DNA from: Cobetia amphilecti
Lineage (GTDB): Bacteria > Pseudomonadota > Gammaproteobacteria > Pseudomonadales > Halomonadaceae
NCBI RefSeq assembly: GCF_020217465.1
Contig: NZ_CP084115.1
Location: 3,534,001-3,598,000, forward strand
Reading direction: 5' to 3'
Length of the DNA: 64,000 bases
The position numbers and the translations under genes are program-made. Below are positions 50,737 to 59,596 of the stretch, piece by piece (the stretch's first letter is position 1; every line of letters begins with the position of its first letter). A model generated the notes under the pieces. That model saw only the letters and a list, made by a program, of their open reading frames with translations. It was not told the DNA's origin and did not search any database.

Positions 50737-53390
50737 AACACCTGATCATCATCGGCAATGGCATGGTTGGCCATCACTGCGTCGAGCAGCTGATCGCACT
50801 GGGCGCCACCGCGCACTACCAGATTCATGTCTTCGGCGAAGAACGCCACATCGCCTACGACCGCGTGCATCTCTCGGAGTATTTCACCGGGCGTGATGCC
50901 GAATCTCTCGCGCTCGGCACCGCCGACGACTACCGCAAGGCGGGCGTCACCCTGCACCTCGACGAGTGTGTCACCGCCATCGACCGCGATGGCGGCCATG
51001 TCATCACCACGCGCGGGCGCTACCCCTACGACAGCCTGGTGCTGGCGACCGGCTCGACCCCCTTCGTGCCGCCCATCCAGGGCCTCGGTGAGCCGGGAAG
51101 CGAGGCTGCCGCCAGCAATCGTCTGGTCTACCGCACCCTGGAGGATCTTGATCAGATTCGCGCTGCCGCCGATGGCAAGACACATGGCGTGGTGGTCGGC
51201 GGTGGCCTGCTGGGGCTGGAAGCCGCCAATGCCCTCAAGTCACTCGGCCTGGAAGCGCATGTCGTCGAATTCGCGCCACGCCTGATGCCGGTGCAGCTGG
51301 ATGAGGATGGCGGCCTTGCGCTCAAGCAACACATCACTGCGCTGGGCGTGGGGGTGCACCTCAATCGCGCCACCACCGAGATCGTGCCCGGCGAGCAACA
51401 TCAGTGGCGGATGAACTTCGCCGATGGCGAGTATCTGGAGACCGACCTGATCGTGTTCTCCGCCGGCATCCGTCCTCAGGACGCGCTGGCACGCAGCGCC
51501 AGCCTCGAGATCGGCGAGCGTGGCGGCATCATCATCGATGACGAATGCCGCACCTCGGACCCGGAAATCTTCGCCATCGGCGAGTGCGCTCTGTGGCAAT
51601 CACGCATCTTCGGGCTGGTCGCGCCGGGCTATCAGATGGCCCGCGGCGTGGCGTCCCTGCTGGCCGCAAGCGCTGGCGATGCGGCAAGCGCCTCTCAGGA
51701 GAGCTTCCGCTTCCAGGGTGCCGACATGTCCACCAAGCTCAAGCTGCTGGGCGTGGATGTCGGTTCCATCGGCGACGCCCATGGCAAGAGCGAGGGCGCG
51801 ATCAGCTATCGCTACTGTGACGAGGCCTACGGTGTCTATCGCCGCCTGATCGTCTCGCAGGACCGCAAGCAGGTGCTGGGCGCGGTACTGATCGGCGACA
51901 ACTCGCGCTACGACACCCTGCTGCAGTACGTCACCAATGGCATCACGGCACCCAAGGACCCGGCGACACTCATCCTGCCGGATGCCAGTGGCGAAGCTAT
52001 CACGCTGGGCGCGGATGCCCTGCCCGACAGCGCCACGCTGTGCTCCTGCCACAACGTCTCCAAGGGCGATGTCTGCAACGCCATCGATGCCGGCAACAGT
52101 GACCTGGGCGCCATCAAGGCCTGCACCAAGGCCAGCACCGGCTGCGGAGGCTGTGCGGCGCTGCTCAAGAAGGTGGTGGATGCCGAGCTGGAAAGTCGTG
52201 GCGTCGAGGTCGATCGCTCACTGTGCGAGCACTTCGCGCACACACGCCAGGAGCTCTACTCGCTGGTGCGCGTCGAAGGCATCGAGACCTTCGCCGAGCT
52301 GATGGCCAGCCACGGCCGCCATCCGGACGCCCTGGGCTGCGAGATCTGCAAGCCGGCGGTGGGCTCGATTCTGGCCTCGTGCTGGAACGCGCCGATCACC
52401 GAGTCCTCGCACATTCCGCTGCAGGACACCAATGACACCTTCATGGCCAACATGCAGAAGAACGGCACCTATTCCGTAGTGCCGCGCATCCCCGGCGGCG
52501 AGATCACGCCGGACAAGCTGATCGCCATCGGCGAGATCGGCAAGCGTTACAACCTCTATACCAAGATCACCGGCGGTCAGCGCATCGACCTCTTCGGGGC
52601 CCAGCTGCATGAACTGCCGGACATCTGGAGCGAGCTGATCGCCGCCGGCTTCGAGACCGGCCACGCCTACGGCAAGTCCACCCGCACGGTGAAATCCTGC
52701 ATCGGCAGCACCTGGTGTCGCTATGGCGTACAGGACAGCATGGCGATGGCGCTGACGCTGGAAGACCGCTACAAGGGCCTGCGTTCACCGCACAAGCTCA
52801 AGTTCGCCGTCTCCGGCTGTACCCGTGAATGCGCCGAGGCCCAGAGCAAGGATGTCGGCGTGATCGCCACCGAGAACGGCTGGAACCTCTACGTCTGCGG
52901 CAACGGCGGCATGCGCCCGCGTCATGCCGAGCTGTTCGCGACCGACCTGGATGACGAGAGTCTGATCCGCACCATCGACCGCTTCCTGATGTTCTACATC
53001 CGCACCGCCGACCGCCTGCAGCGCACCTCCGTCTGGCGCGAGGGCCTCGAGGGCGGCCTCGACTATCTGAAAGAGGTGATTCTCGAGGACAGCCTGGGGC
53101 TCGGCGAGACCCTCGAAGAGCAGATGCAGCAGGTGGTGGACCGCTACGAATGCGAATGGGCCAATGCGCTCAAGAGCCCCGAGAAGCTCAAGCGCTTCCG
53201 CAGCTATGTGAATGACCAGCGCCCGGACCCTGACGTGGTCAATATCGTTGAGCGTGACCAGATTCGCCCCGCCAGCCGCGATGAACTGGCCAGTGGCAAT
53301 CTGATCACCAGCGACGGTGGCGCCCGCGAAGCAGTGGCAGAACATCAACCTCAGTCAACGACCCACCTGGCCACGGAGGTACGCTCATGA
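50733..53390 (+). CDS. nirB: Nitrite reductase [NAD(P)H], large subunit
   Basis: Cytoplasmic assimilatory nitrite reductase: nitrite + 3 NAD(P)H to ammonium. The 885-residue product (E. coli 847) has, in order, the FAD domain (IIIGNGMVGHHCVEQL), the NAD domain (VVVGGGLLGLEAANAL), a BFD-like [2Fe-2S] domain (CSCHNVSKGDV and CTKASTGCGGC), the ferredoxin-like half-domain and the siroheme/[4Fe-4S] domain with ligands in CIGSTWCRYG and SGCTRECAEA (C-x5-C and C-x3-C). Overlapping start with the FAD reductase gene and overlapping stop with nirD indicate a tight operon. Needs siroheme from CobA. Confidence 0.96.
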   Translation: MKHLIIIGNGMVGHHCVEQLIALGATAHYQIHVFGEERHIAYDRVHLSEYFTGRDAESLALGTADDYRKAGVTLHLDECVTAIDRDGGHVITTRGRYPYDSLVLATGSTPFVPPIQGLGEPGSEAAASNRLVYRTLEDLDQIRAAADGKTHGVVVGGGLLGLEAANALKSLGLEAHVVEFAPRLMPVQLDEDGGLALKQHITALGVGVHLNRATTEIVPGEQHQWRMNFADGEYLETDLIVFSAGIRPQDALARSASLEIGERGGIIIDDECRTSDPEIFAIGECALWQSRIFGLVAPGYQMARGVASLLAASAGDAASASQESFRFQGADMSTKLKLLGVDVGSIGDAHGKSEGAISYRYCDEAYGVYRRLIVSQDRKQVLGAVLIGDNSRYDTLLQYVTNGITAPKDPATLILPDASGEAITLGADALPDSATLCSCHNVSKGDVCNAIDAGNSDLGAIKACTKASTGCGGCAALLKKVVDAELESRGVEVDRSLCEHFAHTRQELYSLVRVEGIETFAELMASHGRHPDALGCEICKPAVGSILASCWNAPITESSHIPLQDTNDTFMANMQKNGTYSVVPRIPGGEITPDKLIAIGEIGKRYNLYTKITGGQRIDLFGAQLHELPDIWSELIAAGFETGHAYGKSTRTVKSCIGSTWCRYGVQDSMAMALTLEDRYKGLRSPHKLKFAVSGCTRECAEAQSKDVGVIATENGWNLYVCGNGGMRPRHAELFATDLDDESLIRTIDRFLMFYIRTADRLQRTSVWREGLEGGLDYLKEVILEDSLGLGETLEEQMQQVVDRYECEWANALKSPEKLKRFRSYVNDQRPDPDVVNIVERDQIRPASRDELASGNLITSDGGAREAVAEHQPQSTTHLATEVRS

Positions 53391-53851
53391 CATCGCCTGC
53401 ACTCGCCACGACATTTTCCACTCCGCTCTCCAGCCCGTCCTCTGCAACACAGGACACCTCTGCCGCGACACAGTCGCCGCTACGCTGGGTGACACTCTGC
53501 CAGCGCGAGGACCTGGTGCCGGGCTCCGGCGTGGCCGCCTGGCTTGAGGCGGACGGCCAGGCCCGCCAGATCGCCCTGTTCACGCTGCCGGCCACAGTCG
53601 ACAGCGATGACCTCACGCTGTTCGCCATCGACCATAATGATCCGGTGTCAGGCGCCAACGTGATTGCCCGTGGCCTACTGGGCGATCACGCCGGAGAGCC
53701 GCTGGTGATCTCGCCACTCTACAAGCAGCGCTATCGACTCAGTGATGGCCAATGCCTCGACGACGACACACTCGCATTGACGGTGTGGCCTGTGCGTCTG
53801 GCTGGCGGCGAGGTACAGGTACAGTGCCAGCGGACAGACGATGCCTGCTAG
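53387..53851 (+). CDS. nirD: Nitrite reductase [NAD(P)H], small subunit
   Basis: Small NirD subunit, 154 residues, with a Rieske-like fold that has lost the Cys/His cluster ligands. The core is RWVTLCQREDLVPGSGVAAW, RQIALFTLP, LFAIDHNDPVSGANVIARGL and PLVISPLYKQRYRLSDGQCL. The N-terminal ~30 residues (Ser/Thr/Ala-rich) are longer than usual. It overlaps nirB by 4 bases (ATGA) and is the last gene of the operon. No terminator lies right after it. Confidence 0.9.
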   Translation: MTSPALATTFSTPLSSPSSATQDTSAATQSPLRWVTLCQREDLVPGSGVAAWLEADGQARQIALFTLPATVDSDDLTLFAIDHNDPVSGANVIARGLLGDHAGEPLVISPLYKQRYRLSDGQCLDDDTLALTVWPVRLAGGEVQVQCQRTDDAC

Positions 53852-54091
53852 CCACACCCGCTATCCACACCCGCAAGCCACATAAGTTATTGATGACGTA
53901 CGGATATGCTCGAAAAACGGCACGCATTTGGTGCACAACCATGCTGCAACGCACCATGAATCGCCCAACAGCGCGCACGCCTCGAGTCATCTGACCGCCA
54001 CCTGGCAGCCCACAAACAGGCACCAATACCTCAAGCCATTGTTTTTATTGGGAATACCAAAAAGCTGGCATCGGGCATGCAGTCTATACAG
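53852..54091. other. Intergenic region past nirD containing the candidate small-RNA promoter
   Basis: Nothing coding. The first part has a short duplicated CCACACCCGC. No terminator specific to nirD is visible before the sigma-54-like element at 54066. Confidence 0.5.
54066..54080 (+). promoter_or_regulatory. Candidate sigma-54 (-24/-12) promoter
   Basis: TGGCATCGGGCATGC: GG and GC have the exact 10-base spacing of the TGGCACG-N4-TTGC consensus; 11 of 15 positions can be judged and 8 match. No gene follows on this strand; a terminator lies 105 bases downstream. Confidence 0.5.
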
Positions 54092-54216
54092 CGAGATGAC
54101 AAATGGCGGCTATCTCGCATGGCGTGCTCATTGCTGAGTCGAGGATCCGGGACCGGCGTATCCCCCTCGATATACAATGGCATTTAAGTCCACCCTATTT
54201 GGGGTGGACTTTTTTT
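54091..54216 (+). ncRNA. Candidate structured small RNA (about 125 nt)
   Basis: From the expected start about 12 bases past the -12 element to the U-run: a 7-bp hairpin GCGAGAT/ATCTCGC (54091-54097 with 54112-54118), a second GAGGAT...ATCC stem with inner CCGG/CCGG (about 54140-54170), and a 10-bp terminator hairpin AAGTCCACCC/GGGTGGACTT with seven Ts. No ribosome binding site or credible ORF. The liv operon on the other strand ends at 54335. Existence as a transcript is inferred only. Confidence 0.45.
54186..54216 (+). terminator. Strong intrinsic terminator
   Basis: 10-bp stem AAGTCCACCC (54186-54195) / GGGTGGACTT (54202-54211), 6-base loop, seven Ts to 54216. The A-rich side is weak on the other strand, so it works on the plus strand. 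Confidence 0.88.
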
Positions 54217-54334
54217 ATGCCTGAAGTCATCGGCAAGTCATTGATTTCTTTGCTTCAGAGCACGATAGGCCACTCACTCTGTCTTGCTGATCTCCCTTCG
54301 TGCTTCTCGCTTTTCCTTCTCGCCGCCTCGCCAC

Positions 54335-55336
54335 TCATTTATCTTCCCGCTGCTGACGACGCGCGATCCAGCGCTGACATTCCCCGATGATGCCGCTGCG
54401 GAAGCTGAGCACGCAGACCACGAAGATGGCGCCCAGAATCACGCTGACCCAATCCCCCAGCGCGGATTGCGCCAACTGATGCTGCAGCCCGATGACCAGC
54501 CCGGAGCCCACCAGTGGCCCGAGCAGCGTGCCGACGCCGCCCAGCAATGTCATCAGGATCACCTCCCCCGACATGTGCCAGCTGGCATCACCCAGCGAGG
54601 CGAGCTGGAACACCAGCGTCTTGGTCGCTCCCGCCAGGCCCGCCAGCCCCGCCGACAGCACGAAGGCCACCAGCTTGTAAGCATCGGTGTGATAGCCCAG
54701 CGAGATGGCGCGCGGTTCATTCTCGCGGATGGCCTTCAGCACCTGACCGAAGGGGGAATGCACCACGCGCCGGATCAGGGCAAAGGCCGCCACGAAGATC
54801 GCGAACACGAAGTAATAGAGGGTGTGGTTGTTCGCCAGATCGAACACGCCGAACAGCTCACCGCGCGGCACGCCATGCAGGCCATCTTCTCCGTGGGTGA
54901 ACGGCGCCTGGATGAAGAAGAAGAACATCATCTGGGCCAGGGCCAGCGTGATCATCGCGAAGTAGATGCCCTGTCGCCGGATGGCCAGCGCCCCGAACAG
55001 CGTCCCCAGCACTACCGCGCCGAGCGTACCGGCCACGATGCCCAGCGCCGGACTCAGGCCCGGATATTCCGCGAGCAAGAAGCCGGTGATATAGGCGCCC
55101 GTGGCCAGGAAGGCGGCATGCCCGAAGGACAGCAGCCCCACGAAGCCGAGCAGCAGATTGAAGGCGCTGGCGAACAGCGCAAAGCACAGAATCTTCATCA
55201 GAAAGACGGGATAGGCGACCCAGGGTGCCAGCAACCCGAGCAGGAACAGCACGAGATACAGCACGCCCAGCGGGGTGATTCTGCGCGGCGCGCTGCCTGC
55301 ACGCGCGGCCTGGTGATCCTGTTGCAGTACGGCCAT
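54335..55336 (-). CDS. ABC transporter permease, LivM-type
   Basis: Inner-membrane permease of a branched-chain-amino-acid-type (HAAT) ABC importer. The 333 residues have about ten hydrophobic segments, with FNLLLGFVGLLSFGHAAFLATGAY (the family's GxxSFGHA motif) and KAIRENEPRAISLGY forming the coupling helix with the ATPase. The C-terminus is basic and short. It lies one base after livH; start at ATG 55336. Last gene of the operon. The substrate is not defined by sequence. Confidence 0.9.
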   Translation of the reverse strand: MAVLQQDHQAARAGSAPRRITPLGVLYLVLFLLGLLAPWVAYPVFLMKILCFALFASAFNLLLGFVGLLSFGHAAFLATGAYITGFLLAEYPGLSPALGIVAGTLGAVVLGTLFGALAIRRQGIYFAMITLALAQMMFFFFIQAPFTHGEDGLHGVPRGELFGVFDLANNHTLYYFVFAIFVAAFALIRRVVHSPFGQVLKAIRENEPRAISLGYHTDAYKLVAFVLSAGLAGLAGATKTLVFQLASLGDASWHMSGEVILMTLLGGVGTLLGPLVGSGLVIGLQHQLAQSALGDWVSVILGAIFVVCVLSFRSGIIGECQRWIARRQQREDK

Positions 55337-55337
55337 G

Positions 55338-56225
55338 TCAGGCCTCCTTTCCGAACAGCCCGGCAGGGCGAAGCATCAACACCATCACCATCACGACGAA
55401 GATCACGGTATTGGCGGCCTCGGGATAGAACACCTTGGTCAGCCCCTCGATCAGCCCCATCGCGAGCCCGGTGAGGATGGCGCCGAGAATCGAGCCCATC
55501 CCGCCGATGACCACCACCGCGAACACCACGATCAGCAGGCTCGAGCCCATGGTCGGCGAGACGGGATACAAGGGCGCGGCCAGCACGCCGGCGAAGGCGG
55601 CAAGCGCCACACCGAGTCCGTAGGTCAGCGACACCATCAAGGGCACATTGATGCCGAAGGCCTGCACCAGCTCGGGATTCTCGGTTCCCGCGCGCAGATA
55701 GGCACCGAGGCGCGTGCGCTCGATCAGGAACCAGACTCCGAAGCAGACCACCAATGCCGCCACCAGCACCCAGGCACGGTAGGTGGGCAGGAACATGAAG
55801 CTCAGCTTGAAGCCGCCACTCAGCGCCTCGGGGATCGGATAGCTCGACCCCGAGACACCGAACAGATTCACCAGCGTGCCCTCGAAGATCAGCGCCAGCC
55901 CGAAGGTCAGCAACAGGCCATAGAGGTGATCAAGATGCTGGATGCGCCGCAGAAGTAGACGCTCGACCACGATGCCCAATGCTCCCACCACCAGCGGCAC
56001 CACGATCAGCGCCGCCCAGTAGTTGAGCCCCAGATATTGCGCTCCCAGCAGCGCCGCGAAGGCGCCCAGCATGTACTGGGCACCATGCGCGAAGTTGATG
56101 ATGCGCAACAGACCGAAGATCACCGCCAGCCCAAGGCTCAGCAATGCATAGAAGGCACCGTTGATCAGCCCCAGCATCAGCTGACCGAACAGCACCATCA
56201 GGGGTATTCCAAAAATCATGGTCAT
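55338..56225 (-). CDS. ABC transporter permease, LivH-type
   Basis: Second HAAT permease, 295 residues, about eight to nine hydrophobic segments with NGAFYALLSLGLAVIFGLLRIINFAHGAQYMLGAF (LivH hallmark) and AGTENPELVQAFGINV as the coupling helix. ATG 56225 has AAGGAA eight bases upstream; an upstream GTG (56246) is less likely. It lies 107 bases after the binding-protein gene. Confidence 0.9.
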   Translation of the reverse strand: MTMIFGIPLMVLFGQLMLGLINGAFYALLSLGLAVIFGLLRIINFAHGAQYMLGAFAALLGAQYLGLNYWAALIVVPLVVGALGIVVERLLLRRIQHLDHLYGLLLTFGLALIFEGTLVNLFGVSGSSYPIPEALSGGFKLSFMFLPTYRAWVLVAALVVCFGVWFLIERTRLGAYLRAGTENPELVQAFGINVPLMVSLTYGLGVALAAFAGVLAAPLYPVSPTMGSSLLIVVFAVVVIGGMGSILGAILTGLAMGLIEGLTKVFYPEAANTVIFVVMVMVLMLRPAGLFGKEA

Positions 56226-56332
56226 CCGCACATTCCTTTTCAGCACCCATTCGCGTCAGCCGCTCGGCGCTGCCGATCATCCGACCGGCAGCGCCATGCC
56301 ATACGCCTCAGCGACTCGACTGACGTTCGGCT

Positions 56333-57652
56333 TCAGCCCTTGACCAGCTCGCACTGGCTGTCCGCCAGCGGTCGGTAGGCTTCAGCGCCGGGAATGGTGC
56401 GGATCACGTCATAGACATCCCACTCGCCTTGGGAGTCGGAGGGCGCCTTGACCTTGACCAGATACATGTCGTGCACCATGCGCCCATCGGCACGGATGGT
56501 GCCGTTGTTGGCGAACATGTCGTTGACCGGCGTCTCGCCCATCTTGGCGCGCACGGTGGCAGTGTCATCGCTGCCAGTGGCCGCGACCGCATTCAAGTAA
56601 TGCAGGGTGCTGGAGTAGATACCGGCCTGCACCATGGTCGGCTTGCGCTCATTGCGCTCGTGATAGCGCTGGGACCAGGCACGTGTCTCGTCATTGAGGT
56701 CCCAGTACCAGCCGGTGGTGAGCTGCAGCCCCTGCGCCACCTCAAGCCCCAGGGCATGCACGTCATTGAGGAAGATCAACAGCCCCGCCAGCGACTGCCC
56801 GGCCTGCACCACGCCGAACTGGCTCGCCGTAGTCAGCGCATTGACGGTGTCCGACCCGGCGTTGGCCAGCCCGACGATCTTGGCCCCGGAGCCCTGCGCT
56901 TGCAGGATGTAGGAGGAGAAATCACTGGTCGGGAACGGATGACGTACCTTGCCGACGATGGTGCCGCCGTTCTCGTTCACCACCTTTTCCACATCGCCTT
57001 CCAGGGCATGACCGAAGGCGTAGTCCGCGGTCAGCAGGAACCAGCTATCGCCGCCTTCATCGACGATCGCCTTGGCCGTGCCATGCGCCAGCGGGTAGGT
57101 GTCATACACCCAGTGGACATGATTGGGCGTGCAATGCTCATTGGTGATGCTGGAAGCCGCCGAGCCGGAAACGATTCCCAGCGTGTCCTGTTCGGCGAGA
57201 ATCCGCGTCACCGCGATGCTCACCGATGAGGCCACCAGTCCGGCGACCATGTCGACATTCTGCTGATCGATCCAGCCGCGCACCGTATTGGCGCCGACAT
57301 CGGCGCTGTTGCGGTCATCGGCACTCAATACCTCGATCGGCATGCCGTTGACGCTGCCGCCGAAGTCCTCGACGGCCATCTTGAGCGCATCGAGACCGCC
57401 CGGGCCGGCCAGGTCACGATAGGTGCCCGACATGTCGGCCAGATAGCCGATCTTGATCACGCCGTCGCTGATATCGGCCTGCGCGATTCCCGCCGACAGC
57501 AGTGACCCCATCATGAGCGCGGACAGCGGCAACAGGCGCCGGCGTGTGGCCGCCGTGATGCGGCGTGACAACGGTGACGCGACAGGGGTGGCGTTGGAGG
57601 TAGCAGTGGCGTTGGATGTAGCAGTGGCGTTGCATGAAGCGGTGGCGTGCAT
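56333..57652 (-). CDS. ABC transporter substrate-binding protein (Leu/Ile/Val-type)
   Basis: Periplasmic solute-binding protein, 439 residues, of the type I fold used by HAAT importers. Signal peptide near residues 35-60 (LLPLSALMMGSLLSAGIAQA). The mature part starts DGVIKIGYLADMSGTYRDLAGPGGLDALKM, characteristic of the Peripla_BP_6 group. The ligand could be an amino acid, amide, urea or aromatic acid; no pocket residue was recognised. The first ~25 residues before the usual signal sequence are an N-A-T-A-T-S repeat encoded by an 18-bp tandem repeat; GGAG 5-6 bases before the ATG at 57652 supports that start. Confidence 0.88.
   Translation of the reverse strand: MHATASCNATATSNATATSNATPVASPLSRRITAATRRRLLPLSALMMGSLLSAGIAQADISDGVIKIGYLADMSGTYRDLAGPGGLDALKMAVEDFGGSVNGMPIEVLSADDRNSADVGANTVRGWIDQQNVDMVAGLVASSVSIAVTRILAEQDTLGIVSGSAASSITNEHCTPNHVHWVYDTYPLAHGTAKAIVDEGGDSWFLLTADYAFGHALEGDVEKVVNENGGTIVGKVRHPFPTSDFSSYILQAQGSGAKIVGLANAGSDTVNALTTASQFGVVQAGQSLAGLLIFLNDVHALGLEVAQGLQLTTGWYWDLNDETRAWSQRYHERNERKPTMVQAGIYSSTLHYLNAVAATGSDDTATVRAKMGETPVNDMFANNGTIRADGRMVHDMYLVKVKAPSDSQGEWDVYDVIRTIPGAEAYRPLADSQCELVKG
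57588..57650. repeat. 18-bp tandem repeat at the start of the binding-protein gene
   Basis: Three units of the form GTGGCGTTGGANGTAGCA (57588-57605, 57606-57623, 57624-57641) and a partial fourth, in frame, encoding the NATATS repeat before the signal peptide. Confidence 0.85.
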
Positions 57653-57767
57653 GACATCTCCAGACCGGATTGCCCGGCAATATTGTGATTGTTGTGATGA
57701 GACGTACGGACTTCAGATTGGCGAGTGCATGGCGGCCAGCCCTGTGCAGCTCAGCCCGAGCGGGAGC

Positions 57768-58559
57768 TCAGACCCCCAGTACCTTGTGCAGATATTCGTG
57801 GCGGGCCGGCAATTCGGCCGCGCTGATCTCTTCCAGAATGGTGCCGTGCTCCATCAGGTAATGACGGTCGGCCAGCGGTGCGGCAAAGCGGAAGTTCTGC
57901 TCCACCAGCACGATGGTCATGCCGCGCGCCTTCAGCATCATCAGCACTTCGGCCAGCTTCTGGTTGATGACCGGCGCCAGACCCTCGGTGATCTCATCCA
58001 GCAGCAGCAGATCCGCCCCGGTGCGCAGGATGCGCGCCAACGCCAGCATCTGCTGCTCGCCACCGGAGAGGCGCGTGCCCTGACTGGTGCGCCGCTCATG
58101 CAGATTGGGGAACAGCGCATAGAGCTCATCCAGCGACATGCCCTGGCCCTGGCTCCGGCCCTGGTCATGTCCTGTGCTCTTGACCAGCGGTGGCAGCAGC
58201 AGATTCTCCTCGACGCTCAGGCTGGCGAAGATGCCGCGCTCCTCGGGGCAGAAGCCGACACCGAGATGGGCGATGCGATGCGGCGCCAGCCCCATGCTGT
58301 CCTGCCCCTTGATGAGGATGTCGCCGCTGCGCCGGCCGACCATGTTCATGATCGCGCGCAGCGTGCTGCTGCGACCGGCCCCGTTGCGACCCAGCAAGGT
58401 CACCAGCTCGCCGCGCCGCACCGTCATGTTGACGCCATGCAGCACATGGGACTCGCCATACCAGGCGTTCAGCTCGCGCAGGCAGAGCTGCTCTTCCCCC
58501 ATTGGCGAGTCGGCCGCCGAGGCTTGCCTGTCCGTTGCCTGCTCCATAACCACCGTCAT
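57768..58559 (-). CDS. ABC transporter ATP-binding protein, LivF-type
   Basis: Second ATPase of the HAAT importer, 263 residues. Signature LSGGEQQMLALARIL, Walker B LLLLDEITEGLAP, switch His in VLVEQNFRF (Gln-Asn, no His). The Walker A motif is GRNGAGRSS with Arg63 where Lys is expected. The DNA reads CGC there. The gene overlaps livG by 4 bases. Domain order and length fit LivF. Confidence 0.9.
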   Translation of the reverse strand: MTVVMEQATDRQASAADSPMGEEQLCLRELNAWYGESHVLHGVNMTVRRGELVTLLGRNGAGRSSTLRAIMNMVGRRSGDILIKGQDSMGLAPHRIAHLGVGFCPEERGIFASLSVEENLLLPPLVKSTGHDQGRSQGQGMSLDELYALFPNLHERRTSQGTRLSGGEQQMLALARILRTGADLLLLDEITEGLAPVINQKLAEVLMMLKARGMTIVLVEQNFRFAAPLADRHYLMEHGTILEEISAAELPARHEYLHKVLGV

Positions 58560-59389
58560 GAAACCTCCTTGTGCTCATCCGCCGTGGACTCGGGCGCTTC
58601 ACTGCCCAGATACGCTTCACGCACCTCGGGATTGGCCGACACACTGGCGTAGTCGCCTTCCGCCAGCACCCGGCCGCGCGCCAGCACGCTGATGCGATCG
58701 CACAGACGGCTGACCACGCTCAGATTGTGCTCGACCATCAGCACCGTACGGCCCCGCGCCGCGACACGAATCAGCTCGACCACGCGGTCCACATCCTCGG
58801 CGCCCATGCCCTGGGTCGGCTCGTCCAGCAGCATCACCGTGGGCTCAAGCGCCAGCGTGGTCGCCAGCTCCAGCGCGCGCTTGCGGCCATAGGGCAGACT
58901 GGCGGTCACACGGTGGGCGTCATCGCGCAGCCCTACCTGCTCCAGCAGATGCAATGCCTGCTCGTTCAGGCTGTCGAGGCTGCGTTCCGGCTTCCAGAAA
59001 TGAAACGAGGTGCCCTGGGGGCGTTGCAGGGCGACCCGCACGTTCTCGAGCACCGTCATCTGGGAAAACACCGCCGATATCTGGAAGGAGCGCACCAACC
59101 CAAGGCGCGCGATCTCATGCGACTTCATGCGAGTGATGGATTTGCCGCGATAGAGAATCTCGCCGCGGGTGGCCGGCAGAAAGCGCGTCAGCAGATTGAA
59201 GACTGTCGTCTTGCCGGCGCCATTGGGGCCGATCAAGGCATGGATATGCCCTTCCTGCACCTGGAGATTGACGTCATCGACGGCCGTGAAACCTCGAAAG
59301 TCCTTGCTCAAGCCACGCGTCTCGAGAATCGGGGCTGTCGCTGATGCGCCCCCGCTGGCACGCGGCCCCTGAATGGGCGGTGATGGCAT
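58556..59389 (-). CDS. ABC transporter ATP-binding protein, LivG-type
   Basis: First ATPase of the HAAT importer, 277 residues, with a canonical Walker A GPNGAGKTT, Q-loop RSFQISAVF, LivG-specific insert, signature LPYGRKRALELA, Walker B VMLLDEPTQGMG and the switch His in MVEHNLSVV. The start at 59389 has GGAG seven bases upstream (GGAGTACTGAC). First gene of the operon: LivG - LivF - SBP - LivH - LivM, an order different from the E. coli livKHMGF order. Confidence 0.92.
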   Translation of the reverse strand: MPSPPIQGPRASGGASATAPILETRGLSKDFRGFTAVDDVNLQVQEGHIHALIGPNGAGKTTVFNLLTRFLPATRGEILYRGKSITRMKSHEIARLGLVRSFQISAVFSQMTVLENVRVALQRPQGTSFHFWKPERSLDSLNEQALHLLEQVGLRDDAHRVTASLPYGRKRALELATTLALEPTVMLLDEPTQGMGAEDVDRVVELIRVAARGRTVLMVEHNLSVVSRLCDRISVLARGRVLAEGDYASVSANPEVREAYLGSEAPESTADEHKEVS

Positions 59390-59586
59390 GTCAGTACTCC
59401 GTCCTGACCGGCAAGCCGGTGGTCTGTGTCTTCCAAGAGACATGAGGGCTGTTCGTCAGCGCTGGTCGCCGCAACATCGCGGCTCGTCATCGACACGCAG
59501 CATCAACAGGCGCTATTCACAGGCGCCATCAACAGACGCCACTGACAGGTCCTCGATACGCACCATCGTTGCGACCGGCGCAACTG

Positions 59587-59596
59587 ACGTTAACGT
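59587..59596. promoter_or_regulatory. Candidate operator palindrome upstream of the liv operon
   Basis: ACGTTAACGT, a perfect 10-bp palindrome flanked by TG and AAAC; 190 bases before livG. MerR/LiuR-type operators can look similar, but the factor is unknown. Confidence 0.35.
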
